A DNA stretch of 12,170 nucleotides from Pavlovales sp. CCMP2436 (lineage: Eukaryota > Haptophyta > Pavlovophyceae > Pavlovales), in assembly GCA_026770615.1 (NCBI GenBank), contig MU631974.1, positions 24,807 to 36,976 on the forward strand, written 5' to 3'. Shown in pieces: positions 6,808 through 12,170 of this stretch. The notes beneath the pieces were generated by a model. It did not search any database. It was not told the origin of the DNA and saw only the letters and a program-made list of their open reading frames with translations. The translations under genes and the position numbers were made by a program. How positions within the stretch are numbered: the stretch's first letter is position 1; the number at the start of each line of letters is the position of its first letter.

Positions 6808-7180
6808 TGTTAGCATTCGTACGCGTACAGATGCGTGAACGAATGCATGGATGCTCGAGGGCATCCACTGATGAGTGTCCGTTGGCACTCACAGGGGTTT
6901 TACTGGATAGTTATCCTTTCCCCCATTGCGACGATACACTACCGGTCGGCGGCATACGTCGGCGGGATTAGGGAGTGCCCTTAATCCAACTGTCGAAGAG
7001 GACTCGAAGAGTCCCGGAATAGTGTGCTCCGGCAATACTGGAGTTTTAGGCCAAAGCGGTCCTTAAACTCCGGTTACGTTTAAGATACTTGTTTCTTGTT
7101 GAGACGCTCCATTGTGATGTAGAGATCCTGAGTAAGGCTGACGCACGAGGTCCACGCTTGGACTAGTGTGTCCAACGGAC
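6808..7180 (+). repeat. Hairpin-rich stretch, candidate 3' LTR of the copia remnant
   Basis: It follows the pol remnant after a purine-rich GCGGGAGG and begins TGTTAG, the classic boundary of a polypurine tract and a 3' LTR. No second copy is in the window, so LTR status and the right end are inferred. At least six strong stem-loops follow in series: 6813-6846 (GCATTCGT/ACGAATGC plus an inner stem), 6849-6866, 6873-6890, 6965-6987, 7000-7014 (GGACTC/GAGTCC) and 7037-7074; TTGGAC/GTCCAA lies at 7158-7175. No open frame explains it. Confidence 0.4.
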
Positions 7181-7235
7181 AACTGTAACTGGCCCGTTAT
7201 GACTTCTCCTAGCCGAGGAAAGATAATCCCATCAA

Positions 7236-7340
7236 AGACCACCCTGTCCGGGCAGGACGACTGTCTGTCAAGACCGCCCTGTCCGGGCAGGACGACTGTC
7301 TGTCAAGACCGCCCTGTCCGGGCAGGACGACTGTCTGTCA
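7236..7340 (+). repeat. 35-bp tandem repeat, three units
   Basis: Three contiguous near-identical 35-bp units, each with CCCTGTCCGGGCAGGAC (an imperfect palindrome) and GACTGTCTGTCA; the first differs by one base (ACCACC for ACCGCC). A degenerate fourth start (AGATCACCC) follows. The period is not a multiple of three and there are no spacers, so it is neither protein repeats nor CRISPR. Confidence 0.9.
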
Positions 7341-7412
7341 AGATCACCCCCCCCCGGGTAGGGCCCCCCCGGGAGGGCCCCCGAAGGGCCCCCGGAGGGC
7401 CCCCGGAGGGCA
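7341..7412 (+). repeat. GC-rich short tandem repeat block
   Basis: C runs followed by several copies of an 11-12-base GGGCCCCCGGA-type unit, almost pure G+C and internally palindromic around GGGCCC. It probably forms strong secondary structure and may be error-prone in sequencing. Confidence 0.75.
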
Positions 7413-7992
7413 TATCTGCGACAGCACACGGTCTGGGCCGAACATTCCTTTGCGACAGCTGTTTTAAAACGAGGTGCACCCGAAAGCGATGCGTAGTGGT
7501 GTTACACTTGACGGTCGGGGTGCCACACTTGCAACCATTATTTAAGCGCGTAGTGGTGTCACACTTCCGATTCGTCCATGCTGCTCCGCTGCGAGTTCCC
7601 CACGGCACACCAAAAGCCCCTGCCGATAGTGCTCGTGGGAAGGCGTTCTCCCACGTGTTCTTTTTTTAAACTTGCAGCGTCGGACGAACTACTTTTAAAC
7701 AGTGGCTTTTAAACTTACTGGGCACAATCCGATACATATGCAGCCACTGGGTCACACGGGGCACGGGGGGGAGGGTGGGCGCGCGGGGGGGGCGCCGTCG
7801 TCGCGCGAAGACCTCACTGCCCGTCCTCAACGCCGCAAGCATGCGTGACATTTAAACCTGCTTCATAAACGGAATTAAAATAACGCACTTAAACCGTAAT
7901 ACGTTTCTCGCGCAAACGGGGCGTGAGCGTGCGGAGCGAGGAATCAGACTTTTATTTACTCCGCCCCGCCGGGGTGAGCTACGCCATCGCGC
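7413..7992. other. Intergenic region upstream of the SHIPPO-repeat gene
   Basis: No supported gene. A 19-bp direct repeat (7491-7509 and 7548-7566, GCGTAGTGGTGTTACACTT with one difference) with a third weaker GGTGCCACACTT between them could be regulatory, but nothing proves it. TTTTAAAC recurs at several points from 7666 on. G-runs lie at about 7757-7790. An in-frame TGA at 7975-7977 closes the frame before the downstream ATG. Confidence 0.35.
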
Positions 7993-8881
7993 ATGACGGT
8001 GGCCCCCGCGCCGTTGACGCCATCGAACATGACGGCCGTGGCCCCCGCGCAGGTTGAGCGCTACCAGACCTACACCGAGGCCGTCTGGGAGCTCGACGAG
8101 GCGCGCCGCATCTTCGCCCCGAAGCCGCGCCCGACCTCCCTCCCTGCGCCGCCCATGCCGCCGCGACTTCGGCCGGCGGGCACCACCAGCCCGACGCGCC
8201 AGCTGCTGTCCGACGGCACGCCGCACGCAGGCACCTGGCCCGGGCCGAGCAACGGCATGGAGACGAACGGCGGGCAGACCACCGGCAACCTCTATCACCC
8301 GTATTCGCACGTGGGATTCGCATCAGGCTTCGGCACGCAAATTGTCGGAGGCCGCTCCACGTCGCCCTCGTTCGCCTTCGGACCGCCGACGCCCGAGGCG
8401 CTCGAGAAGCTGCGCGCGCGCGTGCTGACTCGCAACCCGCTTGCCGACGGCAATCTCAACATGCCCGCGCCGGGTTCGTACGAGGCAACGAACAGCTTCG
8501 GCAAGCAGATCAGCTCTTTCAAACCCACAGCTGCGCGCTACAGCTTCACTCACACGGCTCGCTTCGATGCCCGAGACAAAGGTGCGCTCGCCACGCGCCA
8601 ACTCGCGGTGTTATATATTGCACAACTAATCAATATCACTAATATTTGTAACTAATATTTGTTAAGCGCGCACAGCCCGTGCGGATTTAATGAAACGGTC
8701 ATACTAACTAAGCAACTAACACAGCCCGTGCGGACGCCCCTCCGCCATTAGTTGTTCGCCGCAGCTGCGTGGCGAGGGTTCCTGTGCTCACTCAGCCCCA
8801 CAGATACCCCCCCCCTCTGGTCACCCAGCAGAGGAGCTCTTGGTGTCGCAGAATCCTGGCCCAGGAACGTACCGCGCCTAG
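7993..8881 (+). CDS. Short STPGR/SHIPPO-repeat protein (two exons)
   Basis: Exon 1 (7993-8581) and exon 2 (8829-8881) join by a phase 1 GT-AG intron (AAAG|GTGCGC ... CACCCAG|CAGAGG) into 213 residues. ATG 7993 is the first after an in-frame TGA at 7975. The Pro-rich protein has a sperm-tail PG-rich repeat: PAPGSYEATNSFG (158-170) followed by ARYSF and TARF, and a second start, PGPGTY (206-211), just before the stop. PSFAFG (125-130) may be the end of a decayed earlier repeat. Proteins of this family associate with axonemal or cytoskeletal microtubules, which would fit a flagellated cell. The C-terminus is short for the family; further exons or an alternative frame cannot be excluded. The exon 2 frame was chosen because it restores PGPGTY. 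Confidence 0.75.
8671..8734 (+). repeat. Duplicated acceptor-like 15-mer in the SHIPPO-gene intron
   Basis: CACAGCCCGTGCGGA occurs at 8671-8685 and again at 8720-8734, each after sequence with CTAAC/TTAAG-like branch context. In the phase left by exon 1 both copies would read KARAD (GAT versus GAC, a synonymous difference). The accepted splice at 8828 restores the STPGR motif instead. This resembles the duplicated acceptors of the kringle gene on a smaller scale. Confidence 0.5.
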
Positions 8882-9540
8882 GACTTGATCAAGCTCCGCG
8901 CGCCACCGTGCCGCCCTTGTAGGGCTCGGCCCGGCGAACGACGCGCGGACCCCCCCCAATTAGTGTCCATTTCAGTCTGTGAGGCTCCGCATTCGCGAAG
9001 TCGCTCCCATCGGAGCGGCTGAGCGTCGACCCATCGAGCAGGGCAGGGTGGTGGCCCGCGCGTGTGACACGCGAGACCATTCAGATCGCTCAAACTCAAT
9101 ACTTCAATAGCAGCTATGGCGTTGCGTCTGCCTGGGCAGTGCCCGCCCGGTGACGGACTCTCAGTCTCTCTAACTTCTTGCACTATTAAACAACATTTAA
9201 ATAATAATACTTTAATAAAAGTGTGCACTGAAATCCAATGCATGATTTTGATGCGCGAAAAGTTAGTATCTCCGCCCGCCAGTTAGTTCCATTAAGATTT
9301 AAGGTGCAAAGCTCAGGGCTCAGTAATGCACTCGTGCACAACTACATTTCATACACCCTAGTAAAACCTCACTCGGGAAATCAGTCAGGAAAAGAATAGC
9401 TATGGGGTATAGTTACATCTGTCCCACCTCATTTGTTCCGCTTTGCAAGTTTTTTATATTTGCTAAATGTAGGGCCTGAGTTACTTCCAATAGGAGTTGG
9501 TTGGCCCAAGGGTATTTGTATCCCCATTGGTTGGCCCGCC
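8882..9540. other. Intergenic region between SHIPPO gene and minus-strand repeat ORF
   Basis: No gene is supported. The first part, probably 3' untranslated, contains small perfect hairpins at 9002-9017 (CGCTCC/GGAGCG) and 9059-9073 (CGCGTGT/ACACGCG). From about 9180 it becomes AT-rich. GGTTGGCCC occurs twice near 9500 and 9530. A 121-residue minus-strand frame through 9243-8878 has no recognisable domain, and I do not call it. Confidence 0.35.
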
Positions 9541-10068
9541 TCATTGAGGGTCAGCACGCGCGACCGGCCGTTCCACAGCCAGCGCGCTTGCCTCGTCGCC
9601 AGCGGCCAGGCCCGCAACGGGGGTCTCGCCCGCGTGCGCACCCACCAGCACGCTCGCCTCGTGTCCGACAGCGGCCAGGCCCGCGGCGGAGGTCTCGACC
9701 GGCCCCCCCTCAGCCAGCGCGTTTGCCTCGTCGCCAGTGGCCAGGCCCGCGAGGGATGTCTCGCCTGCGTGCGCACCCGCCAGTGCGCTCGCCGCGTGTC
9801 CGCCAGTGGTTAGGTTCGCGGCGGAGGTCTCGACCGAGTGCCCATCCTGCGCGCTCGCCTCGTCGCCAGCGGCCAGGCCCGCGACGGAGACCTCAGTCGA
9901 GATCGAGTGCGCCAGTGCGCCAGTGACTGAGTTGAATGTATCGCCGCCAAGCTCCGAGAGAGGTCCCGGGTGGTCCTCGTGTTCGACCGGCCTCGACCCG
10001 CCCTTCGACGAGAGGGCGAAGGAACCTCTCCCATCCTGCGTCTCCTGCGTCCCCTGCGTCTCCTGCAT
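9541..10068 (-). CDS. Possible Ala/Gly-rich repeat protein, partial gene
   Basis: A 175-residue open frame. After a Gln/Thr-rich start (MQETQGTQETQ) it contains five units of about 22 residues (59-168) alternating in two types: one with AGLAAGDEASAL, one with a (G/N)L(A/T)(A/T)xGHxAS core as in GLAAVGHEASVL. The A-B-A-B-A order makes a higher-order repeat of about 44 residues. There is no signal peptide, membrane span or known domain. Opposite-strand frames over the same DNA are Arg/Pro- or Cys/Pro-rich and look like shadows. The frame stays open upstream of the ATG to about 10120, so this could be an exon of a larger gene. It could also be a non-coding minisatellite that happens to be open. 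Confidence 0.4.
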   Translation of the reverse strand: MQETQGTQETQDGRGSFALSSKGGSRPVEHEDHPGPLSELGGDTFNSVTGALAHSISTEVSVAGLAAGDEASAQDGHSVETSAANLTTGGHAASALAGAHAGETSLAGLATGDEANALAEGGPVETSAAGLAAVGHEASVLVGAHAGETPVAGLAAGDEASALAVERPVARADPQ

Positions 10069-10079
10069 CTCCTGCGTCC
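10031..10079. repeat. Short tandem repeat TCCTGCG(T/C)C
   Basis: About five to six units of a 9-bp CTCCTGCGT-type repeat with variants. Read on the minus strand it gives the GTQETQ repeats at the start of the repeat-protein frame. Confidence 0.7.
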
Positions 10080-10502
10080 CCAGAACTGCAACCTGGCCTA
10101 CATAGCGGCTAGCGCCAAATGAAATTCAAAACGTACAGCTATACGTTTTTAACGGCGATTAGCGTCGTCGCTTCGACCACTTGAAAAGAGCAAGTGTTTT
10201 TCACAGTGGGTTTTACTGGGGTGATTCATATCCATGACTCAATCTGACTCAATCTAATTCTGAGACGACCGCTCTGCAATAAGAATATTATGCTAACTAG
10301 ATAATGTTTAAACCCCTATTGGCTATTAGTTACGACGGCCAAATAATTTATCCTCATTTGTGTAGTACAAGTACAATTGGCAGCATGTGTGCGCAGCTTT
10401 AGTGCACAGCTTTACCGATAGCAGGAGGTCAAGCTGCCACACCACGCTGCCCGGGGAAGATACGCATACATCTGCAGCCAGAGTCCCTTACACCTGCAAC
10501 AT
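10080..10502. other. Non-genic AT-rich stretch
   Basis: No supported gene. One clear stem-loop, AAAACGTA/TACGTTTT (about 10128-10149), lies near the start. The remainder shows no repeat or domain that I recognise. Confidence 0.35.
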
Positions 10503-10604
10503 CTAAAAGAGCGCGGGTGCCAGCCAATGGCTCACGCGAGCCGCTAGCTCGTCGAGGTAACCGCGCTCCACGAACCGCCGCAAGTGCGCGCGTCGAGTGT
10601 TAGA
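10503..10604 (-). other. Possible orphan terminal exon
   Basis: A minus-strand open frame ending at TAG (10505-10503) has a protein-like, amphipathic composition, including RRFVERGYLDELAARVSHWL. It lies between the family A element and the repeat ORF, 3' of the JmjC-like gene. I could not join it in phase to that gene: the GTGAGT at that gene's stop would leave phase 2, while the nearest acceptor needs phase 1. It may be a relic or chance. Confidence 0.2.
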
Positions 10605-10625
10605 TTCAATGATAGCTAGGAACGA

Positions 10626-10793
10626 TACAAGGGATCGCGGGCAATAAGATACCGTCGTGTTAAGAAAATGAGCCTCTTTTTGCATTGTTTGTATGTAATT
10701 TAAGCTATTTTAAGCATTGTTTGTATGTAATTTGCTAAGAAACTCAGCCTCAGCCTCAAAAAGCGCCGTTCTTATTGCCCGCGATCCCCTGTA
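10626..10793 (+). mobile_element. Family A MITE-like element, intact
   Basis: A 168-bp copy aligning end to end with 651-820. Termini contain GGGATCGCGGGCAATAAG and its inverse, with TA at both ends and one mismatch near the left tip. The centre carries a 20-bp direct repeat (10682-10701 and 10714-10733, GCATTGTTTGTATGTAATTT). It lies about 90 bp beyond the stop codon of the minus-strand JmjC-like gene, likely in or near its 3' untranslated region. Confidence 0.8.
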
Positions 10794-10883
10794 GTTGTGG
10801 ACTCATCACTGATGTCTATAAAGTCACTGCTATCTACTACTATAACCTCGCAAATATCTATGAACTCGCTGAGAGTTGTGGAC

Positions 10884-12135
10884 TCACTGCGCCTTGAGCC
10901 CGAGCGCTTCCTTGATCAAGTTGGGCAGCAGCAGCGCGGCGTAGAGCGGATGGTTTCTCACGAATGTAACAGGATTGAAGTGGAACAGCGAAACCGAGAC
11001 GGACATCACATCCGGCTGGTAATCCACACGGTGCCACGTCCAGGTGGGGACGAAGATCACGTCGCCCGCGCGCGACACGACCGTTTGCCTCGGCAGCGTC
11101 CGGAACTGGGGTGCGCTGTGCTCGAGGCGCGAGTAGAAATACGCCCTACCGTCCGGGCTCACCTGCCGCACGCGGGAAAATAAGAACAAACGACAATAAC
11201 AAAAATGTGAATCGAATAACAGCAACAACTAACTATGGGTATGTACAAAATGCAACAAACAACACACAAAGGAAGCACAATCAAGTAGCGACAAGCACCT
11301 GCGGCATGACGAGGTGGCTGTGCTCCGGGGCCAGGAAGGTCCACAGCTTATCGCCCTGTAGCTGCATCACCGCGTTGGCGATGGGCTCGCAGTGCAGGTC
11401 TGTCCGCGTCGTCTCGCCCGCGAAGCCGCGCGCAGAGAAGAGTGGCATGGTCAGGACCGTGCCGAGCATCGCCGGCGTGAAATAGTGCGCGCCGAGCTTG
11501 GCAGTGAGCCCGAGCGCCGCCAGGTCTGCAACAGCCTCGCGCTCAGCCCTAAAGACCATCTCGGTGCCCAGCTTCTGCGGGCCACCGGCCGCGATGAGTG
11601 CGAGTACGTCGCGCAGGGGGGCTACCGTATCGGGCACGATCAGGGCGAGCCTAGCGTCGGAAAAGTAGTCGACGACCAGATCGCCCCTGCCTGGGGACTG
11701 GGAGAGCCACTCAATCGTCCACTTGCGGTGAAGCGGGGTGTTTAAGAGCAATCCTCTTGCGATCCACGGACGGTCGAGCGGCGGGTCGGCTCGTTCGAAC
11801 TGCTCTGGTGTGAACTCCAGGACCGCGCTCTGGGAAGCGCCCGCGCGCCCCTCCCCGACGAGAGCGCTCGCGTTGGCGCTGGCCCACTCGCGCCAGCACC
11901 ACGCCTCCGCGCGCTCGAACGCCTGCGGGAGGAAGGGCGAGATCTGGCGGGCGAGCTGCACCGAAGACCACGTCAGCGAGGCGCGGTCGTAGCAGGCAAT
12001 GAGCAGCCCCAGACCGACCACGGTCGCGAAGCGGTAGGAACCCGAGAGCTCGGCGCGGATGAAGGACGACCGGCGTCGGGCCAGCGCGCGCGGCGGCGAC
12101 GGTGGGCCTCTCATCGACGCCGGCGCGATCGACAT
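10884..12135 (-). CDS. JmjC/cupin-8-like oxygenase-family protein (two exons)
   Basis: Exon 1 (12135-11299) and exon 2 (11162-10884) join in phase 0 over a 136-bp GT-AG intron with a T-rich tract, giving 371 residues. The fold signature is clear: DRPWIARG (121-128) and KWTIEWL (138-144) resemble the family's N-terminal strands. DLHCEP (H248, E250) supplies two metal ligands, QLQGDKLWTFLAP follows with K263 in the usual place for the co-substrate, and GDVIFVPTWTWHRV supplies the third ligand, H323. With an HxE...H facial triad it is probably an Fe(II)/2-oxoglutarate-dependent hydroxylase or demethylase relative; the substrate is unknown. Residues 33-48 (FATVVGLGLLIACY core) look like a signal anchor, suggesting a lumenal enzyme rather than a nuclear one. 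ATG 12135 is not preceded by an in-frame stop within the window, so the start could be further upstream; M8 is the alternative downstream. Confidence 0.8.
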
Positions 12136-12151
12136 CGTGCCACCGGCGTCG

Positions 12152-12170
12152 CCCCCCCCCCCCCCCCCCC
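12152..12170. repeat. Terminal C homopolymer
   Basis: Nineteen C residues run to the end of the window, just upstream of the JmjC-like gene's start. Shorter C runs occur elsewhere in the window, so it may be genuine, but a homopolymer at a sequence edge can also mark where an assembly stopped. Confidence 0.9.

Noticed and set aside
6868..6890. Hammerhead ribozyme-like CTGATGAG followed by a stem
   Set aside because: The second conserved core (GAAA) is absent after the stem, so the catalytic core is incomplete.
7236..7340. CRISPR-like array
   Set aside because: Units are directly contiguous with no spacers, the period is 35 bp and the context is eukaryotic.
7166..7669. 167-residue plus-strand open frame
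   Set aside because: It runs through the 35-bp array (not a multiple of three) and the GC-rich block; composition follows the repeats and no domain is seen.
7666..7851. 61-residue minus-strand frame upstream of the SHIPPO gene
   Set aside because: Short, Arg/Pro-rich across G-runs, no motif or splice context.
8878..9243. 121-residue minus-strand frame
   Set aside because: No recognisable domain, and it crosses into AT-rich DNA; opposite the probable 3' region of the SHIPPO gene.
9433..10105. Three plus-strand frames across the Ala/Gly repeat region
   Set aside because: Arg/Pro- or Cys/Pro-rich products typical of antisense shadows of a GC-rich repeat; the minus frame gives the more protein-like repeat.
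11111..11485. Plus-strand frames opposite the JmjC-like gene
   Set aside because: They cross the intron and both exons of a well-supported minus-strand gene and show no domain.

Overview
The window looks like nuclear DNA from a GC-rich unicellular eukaryote, probably a microalga or another flagellated protist. Gene models need GT-AG introns with C- or T-rich acceptor tracts. The coding regions are GC-rich and the introns AT-rich. The gene content (kringle domains, a sperm-tail PG-rich/SHIPPO-type protein, a JmjC/cupin oxygenase-like protein, Ty1/copia remains, short inverted-repeat transposons) is eukaryotic. I cannot name the lineage from sequence alone.

Layout. Bases 1-1145 hold no convincing gene but carry two families of short inverted-repeat elements. 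Family A has TA ends and termini containing GGGATCGCGGGCAATAAG. Family B has termini containing GATAGGGATTCAAGCTGG. A 15-bp minisatellite (1551-1710) sits just upstream of a four-exon gene (1754-4866, + strand). That gene encodes a 526-residue, probably type I membrane protein with two kringle domains. A frameshifted Ty1/copia pol remnant follows (5024-6764), then a hairpin-rich stretch that may be its 3' LTR (6808-7180), a 35-bp tandem array and a GC-rich short-repeat block. Next comes a two-exon gene for a short SHIPPO-repeat protein (7993-8881, +). On the minus strand lie a possible Ala/Gly-rich repeat-protein ORF (10068-9541), another family A element (10626-10793), and a two-exon JmjC/cupin-like gene with an N-terminal hydrophobic segment (12135-10884). 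The window ends in a 19-base C run.

The most unusual signal is in the kringle gene. Each of its three introns carries one or more extra copies of the following exon's first bases: one in intron 1, three in intron 2 and one in intron 3. Four of the five copies keep an AG acceptor directly in front. The copies differ from the real exons mostly at synonymous third positions, and reading in from any of them leads to a premature stop before the membrane anchor. One copy has a family A element inserted at the TA of its TACAG acceptor; another transposon family brackets the set in intron 2. This may reflect repeated duplication or capture of splice-site/exon-start cassettes from coding paralogues, possible alternative acceptors giving secreted isoforms, or merged haplotypes in the assembly. 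The JmjC intron shows nothing similar and serves as an internal control.
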